Notes under the pieces: generated by a model
What the model was told of the DNA's origin: nothing
Databases searched by the model: none
Seen by the model: the letters and a program-made list of their open reading frames with translations, nothing else
Made by a program: the position numbers and the translations under genes
In this document: positions 49,233 to 57,960 of the stretch, piece after piece
Layout: every line of letters starts with the position of its first letter
How positions within the stretch are numbered: position 1 is the first letter of the stretch
NCBI RefSeq assembly: GCF_900176515.1
Contig: NZ_FWXV01000009.1
Location: forward strand, 186,001-250,000
From: Kibdelosporangium aridum
GTDB lineage: Bacteria; Actinomycetota; Actinomycetes; Mycobacteriales; Pseudonocardiaceae
Reading direction: 5' to 3'
Length of the DNA: 64,000 nucleotides

Positions 49233-49273
49233 AAACTGTGTCTAGCATACGCAGCGTCCAGTGGACACAGTTT
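49233..49273. promoter_or_regulatory. Long inverted repeat between TetR and YciI genes
   Basis: AAACTGTGTC and GACACAGTTT are perfect complements 21 bases apart; the arm centres are 31 bases (three helical turns) from each other. It sits in the divergent gap, 40 bases before the YciI start, and suits a dimer-of-dimers TetR operator. Confidence 0.6.
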
Positions 49274-49312
49274 ACGCCTGGTCAACATTTTACTGGTGGG
49301 AGCGACAAGCTG

Positions 49313-49732
49313 ATGAAGTTCATGATCCTGATCAGAGCGACAGAGGACATGGAGAACGGCGTCATGCCGAGCGAGGCGGCGCTCACCGAGATGACCGACT
49401 TCAACGAGAAACTCGTCAACGCGGGGATCATGATCGGCGGCGACGGCCTGCACCCGAGCGCGAAGGGCGCGCGGGTGAAGTTCGACGGCAAGAAGACCTC
49501 CGTCATCGACGGCCCGTTCGCCGAGGCCAAGGAACTGATCGCGGGTTACTGGATCTGGGAGGTCGGTTCGCTGGAGGAAGCCATCGAGTGGGTCAAGCAG
49601 GTGCCCAACCCCGACGGCGGGCACGGCGAGATCGAGATCAGGCAGGTCTTCGAGGCCGACGACTTCGGTGACAGCTTCACCGAGGAGGCGCGCGCCAAGG
49701 ACGCGGCGCTGCGAGCTCGCGCCGGCGAGTAA
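49313..49732 (+). CDS. YciI-like (DGPF-domain) protein
   Basis: A 139-residue ferredoxin-like-fold protein of the YciI/DGPF family: MKFMILIRATEDME at the start, the signature DGPFAEAKELIAGYWIWEV mid-protein and a conserved GxEIRQVFE-type strand (GEIEIRQVFEADDFG). Members often accompany ECF sigma factors or act as small dehalogenase-like enzymes; here the partner is a divergent TetR regulator. Followed by a strong terminator. Confidence 0.87.
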   Translation: MKFMILIRATEDMENGVMPSEAALTEMTDFNEKLVNAGIMIGGDGLHPSAKGARVKFDGKKTSVIDGPFAEAKELIAGYWIWEVGSLEEAIEWVKQVPNPDGGHGEIEIRQVFEADDFGDSFTEEARAKDAALRARAGE

Positions 49733-49741
49733 AAGCGGCGG

Positions 49742-49771
49742 AAGCCTCGTGCGTGACCACGCACGAGGCTT
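49742..49771 (+). terminator. Terminator of the YciI gene
   Basis: AAGCCTCGTGCGT pairs perfectly with its complement (13 base pairs) around GACC, followed by five T residues overall. The reverse reading can serve the convergent DUF2630 gene, whose stop is five bases away. Confidence 0.9.
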
Positions 49772-49775
49772 TTTC

Positions 49776-50021
49776 TCACTGCAGGTAACCCTCGACTTGC
49801 TGGGCCGGGCGGGCCTGGGCGTCATCCGGGTTCTCCCCGGCGCCCCGCCGGGCGCGGCGCTGGCGTAGCAGGTCCCAGCACTGGTCAAGCGATTCCTCAA
49901 GCGACTTCAGCTTCGCCTGCTCCTCGGCTGAGTCGATCTCGCCTGCCACGCTGCGGTTGCGCAGATCGTGTTCTTGATCAACCAGGGTCCGGATCTGGCT
50001 GAGGATTTCGCGTTCGTTCAC
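49776..50021 (-). CDS. DUF2630 family protein
   Basis: An 81-residue, helical, charged protein with the DUF2630 pattern ILSQIRTLVDQEHDLR, followed by GEID-x-x-EEQAKLKSLEESLDQCWDLLRQRRARR. Function is unknown across the family. GTG 50021 gives the usual start; no Shine-Dalgarno is visible, so translation may be leaderless. Divergent from the P450 gene with a 64-base gap. Confidence 0.85.
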   Translation of the reverse strand: MNEREILSQIRTLVDQEHDLRNRSVAGEIDSAEEQAKLKSLEESLDQCWDLLRQRRARRGAGENPDDAQARPAQQVEGYLQ

Positions 50022-50085
50022 AACTTGAGATTAACCAGGTCACCCGGCTCCCGCTTCTCAGCAAGGTTGTCCTAGCCTCAATGCT

Positions 50086-51357
50086 GTGGGGAGTCTCCGC
50101 TCGCGCGTCATGACGTGGTTCGCACGCATCTACCTGAGCCGTGCCCGGAAAAAGGGGTTCGACCTCGGCAAGATGCCCATTCCTGAGCCCGCGTTGATGC
50201 CGTTGAAGCGCAACGGCCTCGATCCGGTGCCCGATCTCGGGCAAATGCGCCAGGACACACCGATCGGCAAGCTGCCCATGCCTTTCGGGCTGAACTTGTG
50301 GTTGGTCAGCGGTTACGAAGAAGCAAAGGCCGTGCTGAGCAACACGAAGGCATTCAGCAATGACTTCGCTCACTTGACGGGCACCGGTGCGACCAGTGTT
50401 CAGCAGAGCCCCGGCGGGCTCGGGTTCGCCGACCCGCCCGTGCACACCCGGTTGCGCAAGCTGCTCACGCCGGAATTCACCATGCGCCGCCTTGCCAGGC
50501 TCACGCCAGGGATCAAGGCGATCATCGAGCAGTGCCTCGACTCGATGGACGAGGCCGCGGGCCCGGTCGACCTGGTCGCCGAGTTCGCGCTGCCCATCCC
50601 GTCGCTGGTGATCTGCGAGCTGCTGGGCGTGCCGTACGACGACCGCGAGGACTTCCAGCGCCTGGCGATGACCCGGTTCGACCTGTTCAGCGGGGCGGAC
50701 GCGTCACTGGGCGCGATCTCCGAGTCGCTCGACTACCTGCTCGGCGTGGTCAAGCAGCAACGCGAGAACCCCGGTGACGGGCTGCTCGGCATGATCATCA
50801 AGGAGCACGGCGACGAGATCGACGACCTCGAACTGGCCGGGCTCGCCGACGGCGTGCTGACCGGCGGTTTCGAGACCACCGCGAGCATGCTGGCGCTCGG
50901 CGCGCTGGTGTTGTTGCAGGACGAGGAAACCTTCAAGCTCATCCACGACAACGACGACGCGATCAATAAATTCGTCGAGGAGATCCTGCGCTACCTGACG
51001 GTCGTGCAGGTCGCGTTCCCGCGATTCGCCCGTGAGGACATCGAAATCGCCGGTGTGACCATCGGCAAGGGTGACGTCGTCATCGCTTCGCTGAGCGGCG
51101 CGAACCGGGACGAGGTCCTCGGGACCGGTTTGGAGACAGTGAATCCGCACCGGGACCCGACTTCACACCTCGCCTTCGGCTACGGCGTGCACCGCTGCAT
51201 TGGCGCGGAGTTGGCGAGGATGGAGCTGCGGGCGGCGTATCCCGCGCTGGTGCGCCGATTCCCGAAGATGCGGCTGGCCAAGTCCGCCGACGAACTGGAG
51301 TTCCGGAAGGTCTCCATCGTTTACGGCGTCGACTCGCTTCCGGTGTTGCTGAAATAG
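50086..51357 (+). CDS. Cytochrome P450
   Basis: A 423-residue soluble bacterial P450. The haem-binding motif FGYGVHRCIG places the thiolate ligand at Cys371; the I-helix has GGFETTASML (the acid-alcohol pair is Glu-Thr), and the K-helix has EEILRYL with the Glu-x-x-Arg pair. GTG 50086 is used; ATG 50110 is a possible alternative since no binding site is seen at either. No ferredoxin or reductase gene is adjacent, so redox partners must come from elsewhere. The substrate is unknown. Confidence 0.9.
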   Translation: MGSLRSRVMTWFARIYLSRARKKGFDLGKMPIPEPALMPLKRNGLDPVPDLGQMRQDTPIGKLPMPFGLNLWLVSGYEEAKAVLSNTKAFSNDFAHLTGTGATSVQQSPGGLGFADPPVHTRLRKLLTPEFTMRRLARLTPGIKAIIEQCLDSMDEAAGPVDLVAEFALPIPSLVICELLGVPYDDREDFQRLAMTRFDLFSGADASLGAISESLDYLLGVVKQQRENPGDGLLGMIIKEHGDEIDDLELAGLADGVLTGGFETTASMLALGALVLLQDEETFKLIHDNDDAINKFVEEILRYLTVVQVAFPRFAREDIEIAGVTIGKGDVVIASLSGANRDEVLGTGLETVNPHRDPTSHLAFGYGVHRCIGAELARMELRAAYPALVRRFPKMRLAKSADELEFRKVSIVYGVDSLPVLLK

Positions 51358-51531
51358 CTCTGGGTAACATTTTCGGCGCAAGGGGTGTGCACGGTGTCGC
51401 GCGGCCCGATAGGTTTCAGGTCAGCAGCTTGGCACGCATTTTTCACCAAGGTGTCACACTCAGGTTGGTTCGCACGCGACGTCGGGGGGCGTTGAGCGCC
51501 CTGGGGGTGACCCTGACCACGGGGGTGTCCC

Positions 51532-53265
51532 TTGTACACGCGTCGACTCAGAACCGGGGCCACAGTGATGATCACTGGGGCTGCCGCTGGGTTGCTCATT
51601 CTCGGTACGGCACCGGCTTTCGCCGATCCCACGGCCACACCGTCGGAAACGCCGCCGGAAACAACGACGTCCTCGTCGGTTCCGCCTGAGCCGGAGGCAC
51701 CGAAAGCCCAGCCGGGCGACACGCCAGTGCCTGCTTCGCCAAAGGCTGCCGCCGCCGCGGTGCCGGATCTGGTGATGGAGCCGTTGACCAAGCCCGCTGG
51801 CAAGTACGTCGAGGGCGAGACGTTCACTGTCAGCGTCACGATCGCGAACATGGGCGAGGGCAAAGCCGAGCTCGTCAAGGCCGCCATCAGCGTCCAGCCC
51901 GGGGCGAAGTTCGAGGTCACCGACTGGCAAGGCCTCGATCCCGCCGGATCCGGTACGACGTTGGAGCCCAAGGAGAAGCGGCAGCTGGTCTTCAGCGTCC
52001 GCGTCACGGAGGCGACGGAAGCCACTGGCCGGATCGAGTTCACCGTCTCGGCGAAGGACGAAACGAACACGACCGACAACAAACAGCAAATACCTGTCGA
52101 TGTCGTGCCGTGGACCACGAAGGGTGCTCTCAGCGGAACCTTATTCCTGGACAAGGACAACAACGACAGGTGGAGCGCCGGCGAAGGCGTCGCGGGCGTG
52201 GACGTGACCGTGGACGGCCCGCGGGTGCGCGGCTTGAAGGTGAAGACCGACGCGAACGGCAGGTTCACCGCCGCGGACTTGTCCGCGGGGGAGTACAAGG
52301 TGACCCCGCCGGGCTTGCCGGACGGGTGGTTGGTCAAGCCGGGCAGCATTGTCGTCCGCGGTGCCACCACCGACCTCCAGCTGCGTGCGGTTCGGCCGTT
52401 GACCGACACGCTCACCGTGACCGCCAAGTTCAACGAGGGCTCGTACAAGCCGGGCGCCGGTGCCAGCCTGACGATCACGTTGGCGAACGGCGGGTCCAGG
52501 GACCTCAGCGTCGTCGCGAGCTGCGACTTCGACCCCGACCCGGAGGGCCCCGGCAAGACCCACCTCGAAGGCACGGACAACTCCTTCTTCTGGGGCAACT
52601 TGGTTCCCGCCCAAGCCGGTGTGCCGGTCAAGGCTGGACAGACCGAGACGGTCACGGTCAGGGGAACCGTGCCGGTCAAGGCGATCGAACGCGGCGTCGT
52701 GCACATCCACTGCGCGTTCGGTACGAAGGACAACCCGTTCGTCGACGGCTTCCCGCAGGTCTTCGCGCTGGCCAAGGTGCCGGGCATGGACGGCGTGGGC
52801 AACGGCCACTTCTTCGAGGACCGCGACGGCGACGGCCAGCCCGCCACGAGCGAGGGCATCAAGGGACTCGTCGTCTCACTGCTCGATCCGTTCGACGGCA
52901 AGGTCGTCGCCACGACGACGACCCTCGACGACGGCGGCTACAAGTTCGAGAAAGTCCCCGCCGGCTGGTACATCCCGGTCCTGAAAGGCCCGTGGCAGCT
53001 GAAGTACAACGAGTTCCTCGTGATCGCCGCGGACGGATGGGGTGACAAGCGGAAGCTCCAAGTGGTGCCTGGGCCTATGCCGGCACCAGATCCGGTGCCC
53101 GCCCTGCCCAAGCACCCGCCAGCCAACCAGGGCACCACGTCGAACGAGACGGTCGCACTGGCCAAGACCGGCGCCAACGTGATCGGCCTGACGATCGGCG
53201 GTGTCGCTGTGCTCCTGCTCGGCGTCGGTGCGCTGGTGTTCACCAGGAAGCGTCGCCGTAGCTGA
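51532..53265 (+). CDS. LAKTG-anchored surface protein with Cna-B/SdrD-like domains
   Basis: A 577-residue wall-anchored protein. Signal peptide to about Ala30 (AFADP), a Pro/Thr/Glu-rich stretch to about 75, a CARDB-like sandwich (about 80-195), a Cna-B/SdrD-like domain (SGTLFLDKDNNDRWSAGEGV, about 203-285), another sandwich domain, and a second SdrD-like domain (GHFFEDRDGDGQPATSEGI). The tail has LAKTG (543-547), a membrane helix and RKRRRS, the class E sortase signal of high-GC actinobacteria. The start appears to be TTG 51532; the frame closes 15 bases further up and later starts would damage the signal peptide. No sortase gene is nearby. Confidence 0.82.
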   Translation: MYTRRLRTGATVMITGAAAGLLILGTAPAFADPTATPSETPPETTTSSSVPPEPEAPKAQPGDTPVPASPKAAAAAVPDLVMEPLTKPAGKYVEGETFTVSVTIANMGEGKAELVKAAISVQPGAKFEVTDWQGLDPAGSGTTLEPKEKRQLVFSVRVTEATEATGRIEFTVSAKDETNTTDNKQQIPVDVVPWTTKGALSGTLFLDKDNNDRWSAGEGVAGVDVTVDGPRVRGLKVKTDANGRFTAADLSAGEYKVTPPGLPDGWLVKPGSIVVRGATTDLQLRAVRPLTDTLTVTAKFNEGSYKPGAGASLTITLANGGSRDLSVVASCDFDPDPEGPGKTHLEGTDNSFFWGNLVPAQAGVPVKAGQTETVTVRGTVPVKAIERGVVHIHCAFGTKDNPFVDGFPQVFALAKVPGMDGVGNGHFFEDRDGDGQPATSEGIKGLVVSLLDPFDGKVVATTTTLDDGGYKFEKVPAGWYIPVLKGPWQLKYNEFLVIAADGWGDKRKLQVVPGPMPAPDPVPALPKHPPANQGTTSNETVALAKTGANVIGLTIGGVAVLLLGVGALVFTRKRRRS

Positions 53266-53341
53266 TTGACAGTACTTCCAACGTAGCGCTGGGTATCAGA
53301 TCGACGCGGAGGGTGTGCGCGCCCGGCTCGGATGGAGAACA

Positions 53342-53992
53342 TCACCTCGAATCCAAGTCCGGTACGTAGAACTTCGTCGTGGCCTCGACCGCGGCCGCGA
53401 CCTGTTCCGGGTCGCCACCAGCGGCGAGATGAGCCTGGCCCCACGCGGCGGCGCTGCGCCGGCTGAACTCGCGACCCTCGGGCGACTTGTCGAACTCGGC
53501 CAGGTTCTCGCTCTCGTCGCCGGCCAGGAGCCGGGCCAGGGCGAGCAGACCCAGGTCCCAGCCGACGCCGCCGGCGCCGGGGCCGTAGGTCGGGAAGTAG
53601 TGCGGGTCGGCGACCGACGCGTGGATCAGCTCGAACTCGGTGTCGCCGGTCGGGCCCGGGGCTAGGCGCACCTCGACTTCGCTCGTGCCGGGCCAGTCGT
53701 CGGCGTCCGGGCCGAAGAGCCAGGACACCTTCAGCAGCCGCGGAGGCTCGCACCGGAGGATCTCGCCGTGCCCCATACCCTCCAAGTCGAACTTCCCGCC
53801 CAGCCGGAGATCCCCGGTGACCGGCTTCAACCAGCGGCGCAGCCGCTCGGCGCTGGTGATGGCGTCCCAGACGTCCTCGATCTCCGCGTCGTATCGGCGC
53901 CGGAGCTCCACTGTGTACGCCTCGCCGGCTGGCACGCTGCCCTTGCCCATCACCCGCCGTACGGCGGCCAGCTCGTCCAGTACGTCCTTCAT
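53342..53992 (-). CDS. SRPBCC/AHSA1-type START-like domain protein
   Basis: A 216-residue protein of the AHSA1/CalC-like ligand-binding superfamily: YDAEIEDVWDAITSAERLRRWL, then GGKFDLEGMGHGEIL and PPRLLKVSWLFG, followed by GVGWDLGLLALARLL. A C-terminal helical extension (from about 160) carries REFSRRSAAAWGQAH. ATG 53992 follows AGAGGA. Proteins of this kind bind small hydrophobic ligands; often encoded beside ArsR regulators, which is not the case here. Confidence 0.83.
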   Translation of the reverse strand: MKDVLDELAAVRRVMGKGSVPAGEAYTVELRRRYDAEIEDVWDAITSAERLRRWLKPVTGDLRLGGKFDLEGMGHGEILRCEPPRLLKVSWLFGPDADDWPGTSEVEVRLAPGPTGDTEFELIHASVADPHYFPTYGPGAGGVGWDLGLLALARLLAGDESENLAEFDKSPEGREFSRRSAAAWGQAHLAAGGDPEQVAAAVEATTKFYVPDLDSR

Positions 53993-54225
53993 GTCATGTC
54001 CTCTCGGTTGGTGGATCGGTCCTGCCCGGATCGGTGCGGAACCCGGACGGCTGGCCGAGCGCTCCACTGGCTCGGTGCGTGCACGAAGTGAGAACGTACC
54101 GGCTTCGACTTATATAAGTCAACGCTGTAATTCGGGCCTCCATGCGCACGAACGTCGGCGACGCAGATGCGAAGGGGGCCAAGGCCTTCCGGCGCTTGCC
54201 AGACGGGTTCTGGTTACATGGGGCC

Positions 54226-54906
54226 ATGGACAAGCGGCGCTGGCGGCGCCTGGCTCTCCGGCTCGGGCTGATCACCGTCGGTGTGGCTGCTGTGGTCATC
54301 GGCGGCAGCATGACGTGGTCGTACTCCGCCTCGGCGAACCACCGGTTCGAGGTGGCCGACGCGCCGAGTGCCCCGGTGGCGATCGTGCTCGGGGCCAAGA
54401 TCCAGGACGATCGTCCGCTGCCGTTCCTGGTCGGCCGGTTGGACGCGACCGTCGACCTGGTCAAGGCAGGCAAGGTCAAAGCTGTCCTGGTGTCCGGTGC
54501 CGCGGACGGCACGTCGGGCAACGAGACCAGGGCGATGGCCGAGTACCTCGCCGAGAAGGGCGTGGACCCGAAGGTGGTCGTCGTCGATCCATTTGGCCTC
54601 GATACGTACGACACATGCGCACGTGCGGTGCAGGTCTACGGAATTGACCGCGCGTTGTTGGTTACGCAGTCCTATCATCTGCCGCGGGCCGTCGCGCTGT
54701 GTCGCACTCTGGGGATACAGGCCGATGGCGTCGCCGCGACCTGCGATTGCTCTGTTTTCAGCCTTGCCCGTAACCGCGCCCGGGAGTGGTTGGCCACGGT
54801 CGGCGCCGTTCCCGAGGCGATCTGGAACCGCGCACCGGCGGTACTGTCCACACCAGACGCTGCAGTACGTGACCTGGTCGGGGCACAGCCGCGGGGCAGC
54901 CGGTGA
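54226..54906 (+). CDS. SanA/YdcF-like DUF218 membrane protein
   Basis: A 226-residue protein with one N-terminal membrane helix (about 11-32) after a very basic start (MDKRRWRRLALRL). The extracytoplasmic domain has the DUF218 motifs VAIVLGAKIQDDRPLPFL, LVSGAADGTSGNETRAM, TYDTCARAVQVYGI and LLVTQSYHLPRAVAL. SanA of E. coli affects envelope permeability to vancomycin; an envelope role is inferred. ATG 54226 is preferred because it places the basic stretch directly before the helix. Thirty-two bases before a peptidase gene. Confidence 0.84.
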   Translation: MDKRRWRRLALRLGLITVGVAAVVIGGSMTWSYSASANHRFEVADAPSAPVAIVLGAKIQDDRPLPFLVGRLDATVDLVKAGKVKAVLVSGAADGTSGNETRAMAEYLAEKGVDPKVVVVDPFGLDTYDTCARAVQVYGIDRALLVTQSYHLPRAVALCRTLGIQADGVAATCDCSVFSLARNRAREWLATVGAVPEAIWNRAPAVLSTPDAAVRDLVGAQPRGSR

Positions 54907-54938
54907 TGGCATGATTGCTCTGACAAAGAGGGGGAGAC

Positions 54939-55940
54939 ATGACTGAGGACGAGCGGCCGCCGCCCGCGGTCGCGAAATCGCCTGAGTCAATGTGGGAACC
55001 ACTGCCGCGCCCGGAGACCATCCAGGTCGTCGACCAGCGGCGCAACTCTCCGCTGGCGATCATCGCGGTGCTCGGGCTCGTGCTCGTGGTCGTGATGGCC
55101 ATCGGCGCGCCAAGCACGTTGAAGTTCACCAAGGAGGTAGCCGGCACTCCGTTAGCCGGGCCGTCGGTGGAGAACAAACCGAACGCTGCCGCGGCCCCCA
55201 CCACCAAGGCGAGCCCGTCGACGGGCAACACGCCGGCCAAGCCGCGCTGGCAGGAGCTCACCGAAGCCAACACGCTGTTGGTCCCTGGCATGCAGCTGCC
55301 GCAGATCACCTGCAAACTGCCCGCGTTCGGGCGGTCGGCCGACCAGTTGCGCGGCTACTACGAGGCCATGATCGGCTGCCTCGACGAGGCGTGGAAGCCG
55401 CTGCTCGTCCAGTCCGACCACGTCTTCGAGTCGCCGAAGCTCAACGTCGACGACAACCCGACGAGCACGTGCGGCACCCCGGGCAGGCAGGAGGCCGTGG
55501 CCTTCTATTGCCCACGGGACAAGGGCATCTTCATGCCCCGCAACCGGGTCATCGAGTCCATGGGCAGCAACCAGGGCGGCCACATCATGGTGCTGGCGCA
55601 CGAGTACGGCCACCACGTCCAGGCCATGAGCGGGATCAACCACGGCATGGGCCTCAAGATGGTCGGCATGGCGGAGGACGCGGTGGAGTACCTGGAGCTG
55701 ACCCGCCGGATGGAACTGCAAGCCGACTGCTTCTCCGGCATGTTCATCGGCGCCGCCGGCGGCCGCGGGTCGATCACCAAGGCGCTGAGCAACTCCGCGT
55801 CCTCGGCGTTCCGCAGTTCGGTCGCGGACAAGACACACGGCAGCGTCAAACACCAGATCCAGTGGGGCACAGCCGGTGTGAAGAACAACAACACCGCGTC
55901 CTGCAACACCTGGCTGGCCCCGTCCAGCGAAGTCAGCTGA
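54939..55940 (+). CDS. Membrane-anchored neutral zinc metallopeptidase (YpfJ-like)
   Basis: A 333-residue protein with a short cytoplasmic N-terminus, one membrane helix (about 38-56), a Pro/Ala/Thr linker and a catalytic domain with the gluzincin-like motif HEYGHH (His221, Glu222, His225) in VLAHEYGHHVQAMSG. The third ligand may be a Glu in RMELQADCFSGMF. Four to six cysteines suggest disulfides outside the cell. ATG 54939 follows GGGGGAGAC. The stop overlaps the convergent S9 peptidase by eight bases. Confidence 0.86.
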   Translation: MTEDERPPPAVAKSPESMWEPLPRPETIQVVDQRRNSPLAIIAVLGLVLVVVMAIGAPSTLKFTKEVAGTPLAGPSVENKPNAAAAPTTKASPSTGNTPAKPRWQELTEANTLLVPGMQLPQITCKLPAFGRSADQLRGYYEAMIGCLDEAWKPLLVQSDHVFESPKLNVDDNPTSTCGTPGRQEAVAFYCPRDKGIFMPRNRVIESMGSNQGGHIMVLAHEYGHHVQAMSGINHGMGLKMVGMAEDAVEYLELTRRMELQADCFSGMFIGAAGGRGSITKALSNSASSAFRSSVADKTHGSVKHQIQWGTAGVKNNNTASCNTWLAPSSEVS

Positions 55941-57948
55941 GTTTCTCCCAGAGGAACTCGAACACCAGCGCCCACTTGAACGCCAGCTGCTCGTTGTCGG
56001 CGGCGGCGCCGTGCCCGCCTTCGATGTTCTCGTAGTAGCGCACGTCGTGACCGTGCTCGCGCATGCGTGCCACCATCTTGCGAGCATGCCCTGGGTGCAC
56101 CCGATCGTCCCTTGTGGACGTCACGAACAGGATGGGCGGGTAGTCCGCTCCAGTCTGGACATTCTGGTACGGCGAGTACGGCTGGATGTACGCCCATTCC
56201 TCGGGTTTACGCGGATCGCCGTACTCCGCCATCCAGGACGCACCGGCCAGCAGCTCGTGGTAGCGCTTCATGTCGAGCAAGGGCACCTGGCACACGATCG
56301 CACCGAACAACTCCGGGTAGCGGGTCAGCATGACGCCCATCAGCAGGCCGCCGTTGCTGCCGCCCTGGATGCCCAGCTTGCCCGGTGTGGTGATGCCACG
56401 GTCGATCAGATCCTTCGCCACCGCGGCGAAGTCCTCGTACACCAGGTGCCGGTTTTCTTTCACCGCCTGGAAATGCCAGTCCGGGCCGTACTCGCCGCCG
56501 CCGCGCAGGTTGGCCACGACGTAGGTCCCGCCGCGCGCCAGCCACGCCCGGCCGACGTGCCCGAGATAGCTGGGCGTCAAGGAGACCTCGAAGCCGCCGT
56601 ACCCGGAGAGCAAGGTGGGCCGGGAGGCCGGATCCTGTTTGCCGACAACGAAATACGGGATCTTGGTGCCGTCGGCCGAGGTCGCGAAGTGTTGCCGCAC
56701 CTCGATTCCGGTCGCGTCGAACCGGGCCGGAGCCTGCTTGAGGATTTCCGGTTCGCCATCGATCACGCCGCGCCGCAGCGTCGCGGGCTCGGTGTACCCG
56801 CTGGAGTTCATGAAGTACTCGTCGCTGACATCCGGATCGGTGTCGATGATCTCGGTCAGCGCACCCGTTGGCACACCGGCCAGTGGCGCGCGCTGCCAGC
56901 CGTCCGGGCCCGGTGTCAGGACTTCGATGCGGCTCTGCACGTCGTGCAGGGTGTTGAGGATGACGTGGTTCTTGGTCCACGTGTGGTACGTCAGCGCGGT
57001 GTGCGCGTCCGGTTCGAACAGCACGTCCATTTCCCGCGCACCGGCAAGGAAATCGTCGAACTTGGTGGCCAGCAGGGCACCCGCCGGATATGTCGTCTCG
57101 CCGATCGTCCACGGCGAGCGCAGGGTGATCAGCAGCCACTCGCGTTCGACGCCCATCTCGGCGTCCTCGGGAATCTCGATCCGGATCAGGTCGCCGGAAT
57201 CGCCGCGCAGAAAGCGTTCCGAACGGTAGAAGTCGATGTTGCGGCCGACGAAGTCGCGCTCGTAGCCCGGAGTCGGGTCGTGCGTCGCGTACACCGAGAC
57301 GTCCTCGGGCTTGCCCTCGAACACCGTGACCGCTTCGGACAACGGCGTGCCGCGCCGCCATTCCTTGACAATGCGGGGATATCCGGACGAGGTCATCGAG
57401 TCCGGGCCGAAGTCCGTGCCCACGTACACCCGGTCGGCGTCGATCCACCGCAGGAAGCTCTTGGCCTCCGGCAGTTCGAACCCGCCGGGCACGAACTCGC
57501 CGGTCTCCAGGTCGAACTCGCGGACAACGGCGGCGTCCGCGCCACCGCGTGACAGGTTCACCAACGCCAGCCGGTACTCGGGCCGCAGCACGGCGGCGCC
57601 GTCCCACACCCAGTTCTCGCCTTCGCGTTGGCCCAACGCATCAACATCCAGCAATATCTGCCAGTCGGGCTCGGCAAGCCGGTACTGCTCCAACGTGGTC
57701 CGGCGCCACAACCCGCGCGGGTTGTCCGGGGTCTGCCAGAAGTTGTAGAGGTACTCACCTCGGCGGCGGATGTACGGGATCCGGTCGTCGGCGTCGAACA
57801 CCGCGCGGATCTCGTCGCGCAGCTCGGCGAAGCGCGCGCTGCCGGTCAGCTCGGCGACCGTCTCCGCGTTGCGCTCGCGGACCCACGCCATCGCGTCGTC
57901 CGCGGTCACCTCTTCCAGCCAGAGGTAGGGGTCGTCGTGCTCACTCAT
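55933..57948 (-). CDS. Prolyl oligopeptidase-family serine peptidase (S9)
   Basis: A 671-residue cytosolic peptidase: an N-terminal propeller domain (about 70-400) and a C-terminal alpha/beta hydrolase domain. The nucleophile Ser531 is in GGSNGG; the Asp is in TSTRDDRVHP and the His in EGGHG near the C-terminus. DDPYLWLEEV at the start is typical of S9A peptidases. Likely cleaves short proline-containing peptides. ATG 57948 lies 12 bases after the stop of the DUF2293 gene, so the two may be co-transcribed. Confidence 0.92.
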   Translation of the reverse strand: MSEHDDPYLWLEEVTADDAMAWVRERNAETVAELTGSARFAELRDEIRAVFDADDRIPYIRRRGEYLYNFWQTPDNPRGLWRRTTLEQYRLAEPDWQILLDVDALGQREGENWVWDGAAVLRPEYRLALVNLSRGGADAAVVREFDLETGEFVPGGFELPEAKSFLRWIDADRVYVGTDFGPDSMTSSGYPRIVKEWRRGTPLSEAVTVFEGKPEDVSVYATHDPTPGYERDFVGRNIDFYRSERFLRGDSGDLIRIEIPEDAEMGVEREWLLITLRSPWTIGETTYPAGALLATKFDDFLAGAREMDVLFEPDAHTALTYHTWTKNHVILNTLHDVQSRIEVLTPGPDGWQRAPLAGVPTGALTEIIDTDPDVSDEYFMNSSGYTEPATLRRGVIDGEPEILKQAPARFDATGIEVRQHFATSADGTKIPYFVVGKQDPASRPTLLSGYGGFEVSLTPSYLGHVGRAWLARGGTYVVANLRGGGEYGPDWHFQAVKENRHLVYEDFAAVAKDLIDRGITTPGKLGIQGGSNGGLLMGVMLTRYPELFGAIVCQVPLLDMKRYHELLAGASWMAEYGDPRKPEEWAYIQPYSPYQNVQTGADYPPILFVTSTRDDRVHPGHARKMVARMREHGHDVRYYENIEGGHGAAADNEQLAFKWALVFEFLWEKLS

Positions 57949-57960
57949 GACCCCAGTGTG

